DNA of 40,940 bases from Clostridiales bacterium. Its GTDB lineage: Bacteria > Bacillota > Clostridia > Oscillospirales > Oscillospiraceae. The position numbers were made by a program, and so were the translations under genes. Location: assembly GCA_019418625.1 (NCBI GenBank), contig DYBL01000068.1, positions 1-40,940 of the forward strand, in the 5' to 3' direction. Position 1 is the stretch's first letter. Every line of letters starts with the position of its first letter. Below the pieces are notes generated by a model that was not told where the DNA came from, searched no databases, and saw only the letters and a list, made by a program, of their open reading frames with translations. Of the stretch, positions 14,751 to 23,098 are shown in pieces.

Positions 14751-14992
14751 CGGAAGATCTCCCGGGCCAGCAAAAAGGCCTGGCGGGCCAGCGCCTCCTG
14801 ATAGGCGGCGGCACTGGCGTTGCGGGATTCCTCAAAGGCCAGGAACAGCACCCGCTGCTCCCCGGTGAGGGAGGCCGTCAGGGCCTCCGCCGCCGCGGCT
14901 TCCCGGCGGATGGCCGTATGGTAGTCCCCGGGGAGAAAGTCCAGGGCCCGGTCCTCCAGATCGTGGAGCAGCACCGTGATGTAATCATCCAT
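14747..14992 (-). CDS. 81-residue protein of unknown function, divergent to an XRE regulator
   Basis: A small, probably all-helical cytoplasmic protein with no signal peptide or membrane segment, rich in Ala, Glu and Leu. A perfect AGGAGG lies six bases before its ATG and a fully consensus promoter precedes it, so it is very likely real despite its size. The overall pattern (short helical N-terminus, Arg-rich middle, ending QAFLLAREIF) faintly recalls the small DUF6809 family of gut Clostridia, which I cannot confirm. It shares its regulatory region with the XRE gene at 15090 and converges on miaB without a visible terminator. An antitoxin-like or regulator-partner role is possible but unsupported. 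Confidence 0.7.
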   Translation of the reverse strand: MDDYITVLLHDLEDRALDFLPGDYHTAIRREAAAAEALTASLTGEQRVLFLAFEESRNASAAAYQEALARQAFLLAREIFR

Positions 14993-15013
14993 GGGAAGCC
15001 TCCTGCAAAGCAG

Positions 15014-15043
15014 TTGACAGGAATGATTGTTCCTGTTTAGAAT
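15014..15043 (+). promoter_or_regulatory. Promoter of the XRE gene (possibly also of the mutS operon)
   Basis: TTGACA (15014-15019) and TAGAAT (15038-15043) are spaced 18 bases. The palindromic operator at 15018-15035 fills the spacer. Predicted start is near 15050, inside or next to the second operator. Confidence 0.72.
15018..15035. promoter_or_regulatory. Operator 1 of the divergent XRE control region
   Basis: CAGGAATGATTGTTCCTG has perfect CAGGAA/TTCCTG arms around a six-base centre. It lies in the spacer of the plus promoter and just downstream of the predicted minus-strand start. It is near-identical to operator 2. Confidence 0.75.
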
Positions 15044-15045
15044 GG

Positions 15046-15074
15046 ATTATAGCAGGAACGATTGTTCCTGTCAA
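15046..15074 (-). promoter_or_regulatory. Consensus promoter of the 81-residue gene
   Basis: Minus strand TTGACA (15069-15074) and TATAAT (15046-15051) are spaced 17 bases, a perfect sigma-A consensus. Operator 2 fills the spacer. Confidence 0.82.
15053..15070. promoter_or_regulatory. Operator 2 of the divergent XRE control region
   Basis: CAGGAACGATTGTTCCTG has the same CAGGAA/TTCCTG arms as operator 1, with centres 35 bases apart. It lies in the spacer of the minus promoter and just downstream of the predicted plus-strand start. Confidence 0.75.
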
Positions 15075-15089
15075 GAGAAAGGGAACACC

Positions 15090-15302
15090 ATGACCTTTTC
15101 TGAGCATCTTTTGTATCTGAGAACCCAGCGGCATCTGAAACAGACGGAGGTGGCTGCTGCGGTACATATCACGGAGCGGGGATACCGCAACTATGAGCAG
15201 GGCCTGCGGGAGCCGACGCTGTCCACCCTGGTGGCCCTGGCGGACTTTTACGGCATCAGTGTGGACGAGCTCATCTGCCACACCCCCAAGACCCCCGCAT
15301 AA
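15090..15302 (+). CDS. XRE-family DNA-binding regulator, HTH only
   Basis: 70 residues from the ATG at 15090 (AAAGGGAAC upstream). It is essentially one HTH_3 domain: FSEHLLYLRTQRHLKQTEVA, then VHITERGYRNYEQGLREPTLSTL with the usual YExGxRxP segment, and YGISVDELI at the end. There is no sensor or dimerisation domain. Two matching palindromes in its promoter region are the obvious binding sites, so negative autoregulation and control of the divergent 81-residue gene are likely. It ends 46 bases before mutS with only a GGCGCC-GC-GGCGCC inverted repeat (15304-15317) and no T-run between, so read-through into mutS is likely. Confidence 0.88.
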   Translation: MTFSEHLLYLRTQRHLKQTEVAAAVHITERGYRNYEQGLREPTLSTLVALADFYGISVDELICHTPKTPA

Positions 15303-15348
15303 CGGCGCCGCGGCGCCATACGCATCTTAAGACAACGAGGTGAACTTC

Positions 15349-17958
15349 ATGGCGGAACTGACCCCCATGATGAAGCAATATCTGGAGATCAAGCGCAACA
15401 ACCCGGACTCCATCCTGTTTTTCCGGCTGGGCGACTTCTACGAGATGTTCGCCGACGACGCCCGCCTTGCCTCCCGGGAGCTGGACCTGACCCTCACCTC
15501 CCGGGACAAGGACCCCAACAAGTCCGCGGAGGAGAAGGTGCCCATGTGCGGCATCCCCTACCACGCCAGCGAGTCCTACATCGCCCGGCTCATCGCCAAG
15601 GGCTACAAGGTGGCCATCTGCGAGCAGATGGAGGACCCCGCCACCGCCAGGGGGCTGGTGAAGCGGGACATCATCCGGGTGGTGACCCCCGGCACCGTCA
15701 TCGACGCGGCCTGCCTGGACGACAAGTCCTCCAACTTCCTGTGCGGCATCTGCCTGGAGGGGGAGGACGCGGGCGTGGCCTTTTGCGACGTGACCACCGG
15801 CAAGGCCCATCTCACAGCCTTCACCGGCGCGGACCGGGTGCGCCAGCTCATCAACGAGCTGGGCCGCTTTTCCCCGGCGGAGGCGGTTTTGAACGAGGGC
15901 GCCGCCGCGGAGCGCTCCCTCACCGACGCCCTGCGGGACACGTTTTCCTGCCGGGTGGAGCAGGGGGGACGGGACCGCTTTTCCCTGACGGAGGCGGAGA
16001 AGAACATCCGCCGTCAGTTCGGGGATGAGGCCTTTGCCGCCCTGCCGGCGGGCACCCCTGCCGCGGCCATGGCTCTGGGGGGACTGCTCCACTATCTCTA
16101 CGAGACCCAGAAAACCGACCTTGCCTACATCAACGACCTGGAGTATTACGCCCAGGGCCGCTTCATGGAGCTGGACCTGACCGCCCGGCGCAACCTGGAG
16201 CTGACGGCTACCCTGCGGGCCAAGGAGAAAAAGGGCAGCCTCCTCTGGGTGCTGGACAAGACCAAGACCCCCATGGGCGGCCGGTGCCTGCGCAGCTGGC
16301 TGGAGCGGCCGCTGCTCAGCTGTACCGCCATCGACCGGCGCAGCGCCGCCGTGGAGGCGCTGGTGAACGACACCATGGCCCGTGCGGAGCTCATCGCCGC
16401 CATGACGGGCCTGGGGGATATGGAGCGGCTCATCGGCCGCATCGTCTACGGCACCGCCGGCGGACGGGACATGGCGGCATTGCGCGCCGCCATCGAGCGT
16501 CTGCCCGCCGTCCGGGCCCAGCTGGCCGCCCTGCCCGGCGGGTATCTCCATGCCCTCTGGGAGCAGCTGGACGAGCTGGAGGACGTGGGCAGCGCCATCG
16601 CCGCGGCCATCTGCGACGAGCCGCCCTTTTCCGTCCGGGAGGGCGGCTTCATCCGCCAGGGCTTCAACGCGGAGGTGGACCGCCTGCGGGGCATCCTCTC
16701 CGGCGGCAAGGGCGTCATCACGGAGATGGAGGCCCGGGAGAAGGAAAAGACCGGCATCCGCACGCTGAAGATCGGCTACAACAAGGTCTTCGGCTACTAT
16801 ATCGAGGTGTCCAAGTCCTTTGTGGACCAGGTGCCCGAGACGTACATCCGCAAGCAGACCCTGGTGAACGCCGAGCGCTACATCACCCAGGAGCTCAAGG
16901 ACCTGGAGCATGAGATCCTCACCGCCTCCGAGCGGGTGGTGGCCCTGGAATATGAGCTGTTCACAGCCCTTCGCACCCAGGTGGCCCAGAATGCCCAGCG
17001 CATCCAGCGCAGCGCCGCCGCCGTGGCGGAGGCGGACGCCCTGGCGTCCTTGGCTGAGGTGGCCGTGCGCAATCACTACTGCCGCCCCAGCGTGGACGAG
17101 TCCGGCGTCATCGACATCCGCCAGGGCCGCCATCCGGTGGTGGAGCAGGTGCTGCGGGACGGCATGTTCGTCCCCAACGACACGTTCATGGGGGAAAAGA
17201 GCGACCGGGTGGCCATCATCACCGGCCCCAACATGGCCGGCAAGTCCACCTACATGCGTCAGGTGGCCCTCATCGTGCTCATGGCCCAGATGGGCTCCTT
17301 CGTCCCCGCCGCCAGCGCCCGCATCGGCGTGGTGGACCGGATCTTCACCCGCATCGGCGCCAGCGACGATCTGACGGCGGGCCAGTCCACGTTCATGGTG
17401 GAGATGACGGAGGTGGCCGAGATCCTGCGCCACGCCACGAAGCACTCCCTGCTGATTTTGGACGAGATCGGCCGGGGCACCTCCACGTTCGACGGCATGG
17501 CCATCGCCCGGGCGGTGCTGGAGCACTGCGCCGACGAAAAGCGCCTGGGGGCCAAGACCCTCTTTGCCACCCATTATCACGAGCTGACGGAGCTGGAAAA
17601 TACCCTCCCCGGCACCGTGAACTACAACATCGCCGTCAAGACCCGGGGGGAGGAGATCATTTTCCTGCGCAAGATCGTCCCCGGCGGCGCCGACCGCAGC
17701 TACGGCATCGAGGTGGCGGCCCTGGCAGGGCTGCCCGATCGGGTGCTGCGCCGGGCACGGGAGATCCTCAAGGCGCTGGAGCAGGAGGGCGGCGCGCCCC
17801 GGAGCGCATCGGCACCGGCGCCGGAGCAGCCCCAGATGTCCCTGGAGAGCCTGGGGGAGGCGGAGGTGCTGGAGGCCATCCGCCGCTGCCAGCCGGACAC
17901 CCTCACCCCCATCGAGGCCATGAGCCTTTTGTACCAGTGGAAGCAGAAGCTTTCCTGA
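15349..17958 (+). CDS. mutS: DNA mismatch repair ATPase MutS
   Basis: 869 residues from the ATG at 15349 (GAGGTG six bases upstream; that GTG, at 15340, is a less likely start). The N-terminal mismatch-binding domain holds FFRLGDFYEMF, the Phe-x-Glu motif that stacks on the mispaired base. Connector, lever and clamp domains follow. The ATPase has Walker A at 626-634 (GPNMAGKST), then FMVEMTEVAEIL, LLILDEIGRGTSTFDG (Walker B) and FATHYHELTEL. The C-terminal linker (EQEGGAPRSASAPAPEQ) precedes the MutS dimerisation tail. It finds mismatches and recruits MutL, encoded three genes downstream. First gene of a long operon with gaps mostly under 40 bases. Confidence 0.97.
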   Translation: MAELTPMMKQYLEIKRNNPDSILFFRLGDFYEMFADDARLASRELDLTLTSRDKDPNKSAEEKVPMCGIPYHASESYIARLIAKGYKVAICEQMEDPATARGLVKRDIIRVVTPGTVIDAACLDDKSSNFLCGICLEGEDAGVAFCDVTTGKAHLTAFTGADRVRQLINELGRFSPAEAVLNEGAAAERSLTDALRDTFSCRVEQGGRDRFSLTEAEKNIRRQFGDEAFAALPAGTPAAAMALGGLLHYLYETQKTDLAYINDLEYYAQGRFMELDLTARRNLELTATLRAKEKKGSLLWVLDKTKTPMGGRCLRSWLERPLLSCTAIDRRSAAVEALVNDTMARAELIAAMTGLGDMERLIGRIVYGTAGGRDMAALRAAIERLPAVRAQLAALPGGYLHALWEQLDELEDVGSAIAAAICDEPPFSVREGGFIRQGFNAEVDRLRGILSGGKGVITEMEAREKEKTGIRTLKIGYNKVFGYYIEVSKSFVDQVPETYIRKQTLVNAERYITQELKDLEHEILTASERVVALEYELFTALRTQVAQNAQRIQRSAAAVAEADALASLAEVAVRNHYCRPSVDESGVIDIRQGRHPVVEQVLRDGMFVPNDTFMGEKSDRVAIITGPNMAGKSTYMRQVALIVLMAQMGSFVPAASARIGVVDRIFTRIGASDDLTAGQSTFMVEMTEVAEILRHATKHSLLILDEIGRGTSTFDGMAIARAVLEHCADEKRLGAKTLFATHYHELTELENTLPGTVNYNIAVKTRGEEIIFLRKIVPGGADRSYGIEVAALAGLPDRVLRRAREILKALEQEGGAPRSASAPAPEQPQMSLESLGEAEVLEAIRRCQPDTLTPIEAMSLLYQWKQKLS

Positions 17959-17970
17959 CGGGAGGGACAC

Positions 17971-18678
17971 ATGGCAAAGAAAAAAAGCGCATCCTACATG
18001 ACCGGCGGCGAGCAGGTGGCCGGCACGGTGCTGTTCGTGGTGTATTTCGCGGTGCTGCCGCTGGCGGCGGGGCCGCTGTTTTCCGCGGCGGAGTTTTGGC
18101 TGGGCACCAGCTTTTCCCCGGCGGCACGCAGCGTCATCACCTACTACATCCTGTTTGCCCTGTCGGTCATCATCTTCCATCATTACCTGGCCCGGACCTG
18201 CCGGGCCCTGGCGGACAACCTGGGAGGTGCCTTCCAGAGCCTGGGCGTGGGCCTTGTGGCGCTGTACGGCCTCAACGAGCTCATCTACCGGCTCACGTAC
18301 CGCCTGGCGGGCAACCGCACCAATCTCAACGATACCGCCATCTTTGCCCAGATGGACGCCGCCCCCCACATGACGTTTTTGGTGGTGGTGTTCCTGGCGC
18401 CCTTTGTGGAGGAGGTCCTCTACCGGGGGCTGGTGTTCGGGAACCTGCGCGCCAAGAGCCGGGCGGTGGCGTACCTCATCTCGTGCGCCCTGTTCGCCCT
18501 GGCCCACGTGTGGCAGTTTGCCGTCAGCGGGAGAGACGTGACCTACTTCTGGCTCATGGTGCAGTATCTGGTGCCCGGCGCCGTGCTGGCCTGGAGCTAT
18601 GAGCGCTCGGGCACGCTGTGGACGTCCATCGCCCTCCACGCCGTGACCAACGCATTGAGCCTCTGGGCGGGGCTATGA
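17971..18678 (+). CDS. CPBP-family intramembrane metalloprotease
   Basis: A 235-residue polytopic membrane protein of the CPBP (Abi/Rce1-like) family. The catalytic motifs are intact: Glu147-Glu148 with Arg152 (FVEEVLYRGLVF), His179 (FALAHVWQF) and His223 (TSIALHAVTNAL). Members process prenylated or signalling peptides, or act in bacteriocin immunity; here the substrate is unknown. It starts 12 bases after mutS with GGAGG upstream and is translated as part of the operon. There are about six to seven hydrophobic helices. Its presence between mutS and mutL is probably a transcriptional convenience, with no sign of a repair role. Confidence 0.88.
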   Translation: MAKKKSASYMTGGEQVAGTVLFVVYFAVLPLAAGPLFSAAEFWLGTSFSPAARSVITYYILFALSVIIFHHYLARTCRALADNLGGAFQSLGVGLVALYGLNELIYRLTYRLAGNRTNLNDTAIFAQMDAAPHMTFLVVVFLAPFVEEVLYRGLVFGNLRAKSRAVAYLISCALFALAHVWQFAVSGRDVTYFWLMVQYLVPGAVLAWSYERSGTLWTSIALHAVTNALSLWAGL

Positions 18679-18690
18679 AAGGAGAAGCAA

Positions 18691-19170
18691 ATGTCTGGTG
18701 AATTGACCCTGGAGAAAAGCGGCTGGCCCCGCCTGGCGGCCACCGTGGCCGCCGTGTGCGCGCTGGACGCCGCGCTGATGGTATTCCTCCTGCCCCACCT
18801 GCACCTGACGGGCATGGCCCAGGCGGTGGTGTGCGCCCTGACGGCGTATCTGCTGTTCCGGCTGCTGTATCCGGCCATCTCGGCTCTGCTCCCCGGCGGG
18901 CAGCAGAGCGTCTCCTGGTCCGTGACGGCCACGGAGCTGCGCCTGGGCGGCCAGACCGTGGACCGGGACACCATCAAAATGGTACACTGCTGGCCGGGGC
19001 GGGATGCCCTGGGCAACCGCCGGAGCGGCTATACGGTGAACATCGAGACCGCGGGGAAAAATTTCCTGCTGCGCTCGGCGGCGGAGGGGCAGGACGCGGA
19101 GAAGTCCGCCGCCCAGCTGCGGGCGCTGGTGTCGGCCCTGGGATACGGCCGTCAGTGGCCGGAGGAATAG
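18691..19170 (+). CDS. Small two-helix membrane protein, PH-like C-terminus
   Basis: 159 residues, not recognised as a named family. Two hydrophobic helices (about 17-36 and 43-65) form a hairpin, followed by a soluble domain that begins VSWSVTATELRLGGQ and continues DRDTIKMVHCWPG, a strand-rich pattern like bacterial PH (YdbS-type) domains. The start has AAAGGAG upstream and lies 12 bases after the CPBP gene; mutL begins 10 bases later. Function unknown; co-transcription with the mismatch-repair genes is evident from spacing only. Confidence 0.75.
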   Translation: MSGELTLEKSGWPRLAATVAAVCALDAALMVFLLPHLHLTGMAQAVVCALTAYLLFRLLYPAISALLPGGQQSVSWSVTATELRLGGQTVDRDTIKMVHCWPGRDALGNRRSGYTVNIETAGKNFLLRSAAEGQDAEKSAAQLRALVSALGYGRQWPEE

Positions 19171-19180
19171 GAGGGAGCGT

Positions 19181-21256
19181 ATGCCGCACATTCAACAACT
19201 GGACCGCCATGTCTCCGAGCTGATCGCCGCCGGCGAGGTGGTGGAGCGGCCGGCCAGCGTGGTCAAGGAGCTGGTGGAAAACGCCATCGACGCGGGCAGC
19301 TCCGCCGTGGTGGTGGAGATCCAGCGGGGCGGCATGGGCCTCATCCGGGTGACGGACAACGGCTGCGGCATCGCCCCGGCCGAGCTCCCCACGGCCTTTT
19401 TGCGCCACGCCACCTCCAAGCTGCGCACCGGGGAGGACCTGGGGCGCATCGGTACCCTGGGCTTCCGGGGCGAGGCCCTGGCGGCCATCGCCGCCGTGAG
19501 CCGGGTGGAGATCCGCACCTGCCAGGCCGGCGCCGAGGGAGCCGCGCTCCGCCTGGAGGGCGGCGTGCCCGGCACCGTGGAGGCTGCCGCGGCGGCAGAG
19601 GGCACCGTCATCTCCGTGCGGGACCTGTTTTTCAACACCCCCGCCCGGCTGAAGTTCATGCGCAAGGACAGCGCCGAGACGGCGGCGGTGGCGGGGCTCA
19701 TGCAGCACCTGGCACTGTCCCACCCGGACATCTCTTTCAAATTCATCAAGGACGGCACGGAGGCCCTCCATACCCCCGGCGACGGGCGGCTGGACTCCGC
19801 CGTGTACGCGGCCCTGGGCCGGGACTTTGCCCGCAGCCTCATCCCCGTCTCCGGACGGGGCGGCGAGGTGGCCGTGGAGGGCTTTGTGACAAAGCCCCTC
19901 ATGGGCCGGGGCTCCAGGTCCATGCAGGTGTTTTTCGTCAACGGCCGGTTCATCAAGTCCCAGCTTTTGACGGCGGCGGTGGAGGAGGGCTACCGCAACC
20001 AGATCATGAAGGGCAAGTTCCCCGGCTGCGTGCTTTGTGTGACGCTGCCGGTGACGGCGGTGGACGTGAACGTCCACCCGGCCAAGACCCAGGTGAAGTT
20101 CGCCCGGGAGCGGGAGGTGTTCGACGCCGTGTACCACACGGTGCTGGACTGCCTGGACCGTGACGGCGCGCCCCAGAGCGCGGCACCGCAGTCGCCCCAG
20201 ACGCTGACGGCCCCCGCCCGCCAGGACTTTTTCAAGACCATGGACGCCGCCACGTTCCGTGCCCGGCAGACCGGCGGGGAGAAAAAGCCCGCCGCGCCCC
20301 AGACTCCGTCCGCTGTCCGCGGCTGGAACACGGAGCGCCCGGCCGCCTCTGTGCGAATGGCGGACATCCTGCCGGCAAAGCCGGCTTACGGCGCCGCGCT
20401 GGGCAGCGCGCCTGCCTCTGCCGTGACGCGGCGGACGGAGGAGCCCGAGCCCCAGGGCACCGTGTTCGGCGTCTCCCGTGCCCCCTCGGAGCGCAGTGCG
20501 CCTGCCGCACAGGCACGGCCCGCCGTGCAGGCGCAGGTGGTCCAGCCCGCGCCGGCGCAGACCGCGCTGTATCCGGAAGAGAAGGCCGCTCCGGCGGCGG
20601 AGCCTGCGCGGTCCGCCCGGCCCTTTGTGCCCGCTATCCCCCAGCCCCGTACCGGGGAGGACCTGCCCGGCCAGCAGACGCTGGACAAGGCCGAGGCCCC
20701 CTGGCGTATGGTGGGGGAGGTGCTGCACACCTACATCATCTGTGAGAGCGCCGAGGGCGAGGTGTGGCTCATCGACAAGCACGCCGCCCATGAGCGGGTG
20801 AATTTCGACCGCCTGATGGCGTCTCACGAGCCGCCCATGCAGCAGATGCTGCTGCGTCCCGTGGCGGCGGAGCTGGGCAGGGAGGACGCGGCGCTGCTGC
20901 TGGAGCATCTGGACACCCTGGAGAGCCTGGGCTTTTCCTGCGAGGACTTCGGGGGCGATACGGTGCTGGTGCGCCAGATCCCGGCGGACCTGGACGCCTC
21001 GGACGTGACCGCCACGCTGGAGGAGCTGGCCCAGACGCTGCGCAGCGGCCGCTCCCCGGAGGAAAAGCGGGAGGCGCTGCTGCATACCATGGCCTGCAAG
21101 GCGTCCATCAAGGGCGGCTGGACCAGCGACCCGGCAGAGCTCCGTGTGCTGGTGGAAAAGGTGCAGCGCCGCGAGGTGAAGTACTGCCCCCATGGCCGCC
21201 CCGTCGCCGTGAAGCTGACGAAGTATCAGATCGAGAAGATGTTCGGAAGAGCGTGA
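19181..21256 (+). CDS. mutL: DNA mismatch repair protein MutL
   Basis: 691 residues. The GHKL ATPase half has ELVENAIDAGSS, DNGCGI and GTLGFRGEAL. A Pro/Ala-rich linker (about 330-480) leads to the C-terminal endonuclease domain, with DKHAAHERVNFDRL (the metal-binding DQHAxxE motif with Lys for Gln), ACKASIKGG and CPHGRPVAVKLTK. These residues indicate a nicking MutL, as in organisms without MutH. It is activated by MutS on mismatched DNA and by the beta clamp. It lies ten bases after the preceding gene. Confidence 0.96.
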   Translation: MPHIQQLDRHVSELIAAGEVVERPASVVKELVENAIDAGSSAVVVEIQRGGMGLIRVTDNGCGIAPAELPTAFLRHATSKLRTGEDLGRIGTLGFRGEALAAIAAVSRVEIRTCQAGAEGAALRLEGGVPGTVEAAAAAEGTVISVRDLFFNTPARLKFMRKDSAETAAVAGLMQHLALSHPDISFKFIKDGTEALHTPGDGRLDSAVYAALGRDFARSLIPVSGRGGEVAVEGFVTKPLMGRGSRSMQVFFVNGRFIKSQLLTAAVEEGYRNQIMKGKFPGCVLCVTLPVTAVDVNVHPAKTQVKFAREREVFDAVYHTVLDCLDRDGAPQSAAPQSPQTLTAPARQDFFKTMDAATFRARQTGGEKKPAAPQTPSAVRGWNTERPAASVRMADILPAKPAYGAALGSAPASAVTRRTEEPEPQGTVFGVSRAPSERSAPAAQARPAVQAQVVQPAPAQTALYPEEKAAPAAEPARSARPFVPAIPQPRTGEDLPGQQTLDKAEAPWRMVGEVLHTYIICESAEGEVWLIDKHAAHERVNFDRLMASHEPPMQQMLLRPVAAELGREDAALLLEHLDTLESLGFSCEDFGGDTVLVRQIPADLDASDVTATLEELAQTLRSGRSPEEKREALLHTMACKASIKGGWTSDPAELRVLVEKVQRREVKYCPHGRPVAVKLTKYQIEKMFGRA

Positions 21257-21292
21257 GCGTATGCTCCGCGGGACCGGAAAAGGAGAAAGCAT

Positions 21293-21478
21293 ATGGCAAA
21301 GGATCGTTTTGTGAAAGTTTACAGCCAGGGCGCCATCAACATCTCAGAGATCTGGGTGGACCGGGAGACCGGCGTCCAGTATCTGTTCCATGCCAGCGGA
21401 AACGCCGCGGGCCTCACGCCGCTGCTGGATCGGGAGGGCCGGGTGATGGTCACATACTTGAAGGAGGAACTGGATTAA
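21293..21478 (+). CDS. DUF6440-family small protein
   Basis: 61 residues. The sequence RFVKVYSQGAINISEIWVD followed by ETGVQYLFHASGNAAGLTPLLDREG is the DUF6440 pattern (VDxxTGVxYLF, GLTPLL), found in many Clostridia as a single short domain of unknown role. It has AAAGGAGAAAGC before its ATG and ends three bases before the next gene. No signal peptide or membrane segment. No function can be given. Confidence 0.8.
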   Translation: MAKDRFVKVYSQGAINISEIWVDRETGVQYLFHASGNAAGLTPLLDREGRVMVTYLKEELD

Positions 21479-21481
21479 ACC

Positions 21482-22075
21482 ATGAAGCTGTTGTTTGTGG
21501 ATTGCTGCATCAGCCAGCGGGGAGAAGGCTCCCGGACAAAGCGGCTGGCAAAGGCGTATCTGGACGCGTTTTTGAAGGCCCATCCCGGTACGGAGGTGGA
21601 GACGGTCACGCCCGAGGCACTGCTGGCCCTGCGTCCTTTTGACACGGCCATGCTGGATGAGCGGGACGCCCTGGCCGCCGAAAAACGCTGGGACGCGCCG
21701 GTCTTCGCCCTGGCCCGCCAGCTGCGCGCGGCGGACGCGGTGGTGGTGGCGGCGCCCTACTGGGACCTGAGCTTCCCGGCGGCCCTGCGCACCTATATCG
21801 AATATGTCTCTGCCAACGGCCTCACCTATCACTACGAAGCCGACGGCTGCCACGGCGACTGCCGGGCGGAGCGCCTGGTGTATCTGACCACCGGCGGCGA
21901 TGTGGAGCGGGAGGACAGCGTGGGCGTGACCCACTGGCGTCAGCTTGCCGCCATGTTCGGCGTCGGCCGGTTTGACTATGTGTTTGCCGGCGGGCTGGAC
22001 CTGGTGCCGGAGCGGGCGGAGGCGCTGCTCTCTGCCCAGTGCACTCTGGCGGCGGCGCTGGGCGCCGAGGCGTAA
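21482..22075 (+). CDS. Flavodoxin-fold NAD(P)H oxidoreductase
   Basis: 197 residues of the Flavodoxin_2 (NQO/AzoR-like) type. FVDCCISQRGEGSRTKRLA is the N-terminal FMN phosphate-binding stretch, VVVAAPYWDLSFPAALRTYIEYV is the hallmark flavin loop, and YLTTGGDVERED matches the second FMN loop. It probably reduces quinones, azo or nitro compounds with NAD(P)H in the cytoplasm. It is translationally close to the DUF6440 gene (three-base gap) and miaA follows after 18 bases. The exact substrate is not predictable. Confidence 0.82.
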   Translation: MKLLFVDCCISQRGEGSRTKRLAKAYLDAFLKAHPGTEVETVTPEALLALRPFDTAMLDERDALAAEKRWDAPVFALARQLRAADAVVVAAPYWDLSFPAALRTYIEYVSANGLTYHYEADGCHGDCRAERLVYLTTGGDVEREDSVGVTHWRQLAAMFGVGRFDYVFAGGLDLVPERAEALLSAQCTLAAALGAEA

Positions 22076-22093
22076 AAGGGAAAGGAGGCGGCC

Positions 22094-23038
22094 ATGGCGC
22101 CGAGGATCGTCTGTGTGGCAGGCCCCACGGCCTGCGGAAAAACGAAAATGGGGGTGCTGCTGGCCAAGGCCTTCAATGGCGAGGTGGTCTCCGCCGACTC
22201 CATGCAGATCTACCGCGGTCTCACCATCGGCACCGCCGCCCCCACGCCTGAGGAGATGGAGGGCGTGCCCCACCACATGGTGGCCGTGACGGACGTGACG
22301 GAGCCCTGGTCCGCCGCCCGCTATGTGCAATCGGCCATCCCCGTGGTGGACGACATCCTCCGCCGGGGGAAGCTGCCCATCGTGGTGGGCGGCACAGGCC
22401 TCTGGGTGGACGCCCTGGTGCGGGGCCGCAGCTTTGCCCCCGGTGCCGCAGGCGGCGCCGTGCGGCGGGAATTGCAGGAGCGCCTGGATCGGGAGGGCAT
22501 CGAGCCCCTCTTGGAGGAGCTGCGGACGGTGGACCCGGACGCGGCGGCGCGGCTGCACCCACGGGACGAAAAGCGCATCCTCCGGGCGCTGGAGGTGTAC
22601 CGGGAGACCGGAATGACCATCACCGCCCACAACGCGGCTGAGGCGGCGCTGCCCAACCGGTACGACCCGGTGTGGATCGGCCTTGCCTTTGCCGACCGCG
22701 CCGACATGCGGGATCTCATCGACCGGCGGGTGGACGCCATGGTGGAAGCGGGACTTCTGGACGAGGTGGACTGGCTCCTCTCCCAGGACCTGCCGCCCTC
22801 TGCCACGGCCCTCCAGGCCATCGGCTACAAGGAGTTCGCCGCCGTGCGCACCGGTCAGGCCACCGTCGCCCAGGCGGTGGAGGAGGTGAAGCTCCGGTCC
22901 CGGCAGTATGCCAAGCGGCAGCTGACGTGGCTCAGGCGCAACAAGGACATTCACTGGATCCTGTGGGAAAAAGAGCGGGATTTTGCCCGCGCTTTGCAGA
23001 TTTCGACCAAAATCCTCTCGGACGCCGGGGTATGCTAG
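22094..23038 (+). CDS. miaA: tRNA dimethylallyltransferase
   Basis: 314 residues with the P-loop GPTACGKTKMG, then VVSADSMQIYRGLTIGTA (the DSxQ motif), PHHMV and VGGTGLWVDAL, all diagnostic for MiaA. RQYAKRQLTWLR near the C-terminus is the usual family end motif. It transfers dimethylallyl from DMAPP to N6 of A37 in tRNAs for codons beginning with U, making i6A, the substrate of MiaB encoded upstream in this window. AAAGGAGG lies just upstream of the ATG. The miaA-hfq order is conserved across many bacteria. Confidence 0.96.
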   Translation: MAPRIVCVAGPTACGKTKMGVLLAKAFNGEVVSADSMQIYRGLTIGTAAPTPEEMEGVPHHMVAVTDVTEPWSAARYVQSAIPVVDDILRRGKLPIVVGGTGLWVDALVRGRSFAPGAAGGAVRRELQERLDREGIEPLLEELRTVDPDAAARLHPRDEKRILRALEVYRETGMTITAHNAAEAALPNRYDPVWIGLAFADRADMRDLIDRRVDAMVEAGLLDEVDWLLSQDLPPSATALQAIGYKEFAAVRTGQATVAQAVEEVKLRSRQYAKRQLTWLRRNKDIHWILWEKERDFARALQISTKILSDAGVC

Positions 23039-23098
23039 CCTCAGGCGGACGAGCTGTGGTATCGTCCGGCCAAGAAAGAACGAAGGAGCGGACATACC

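Noticed and set aside
15271..18639. A 1,122-codon open frame on the minus strand opposite mutS and the CPBP gene.
   Set aside because: Its sequence is low-complexity Gly/His/Gln/Asp-rich, mirrors the codon use of the plus-strand genes and has no ribosome site. It is a by-product of high GC third positions. The same applies to the long frames opposite carB, mutL and lepA.
20766..20815. DKHA instead of DQHA in MutL taken as a lost endonuclease site.
   Set aside because: The Asp, His and Glu that bind metal are kept, as are the CPHGRP and ACKASIKGG motifs, so nuclease activity is expected.
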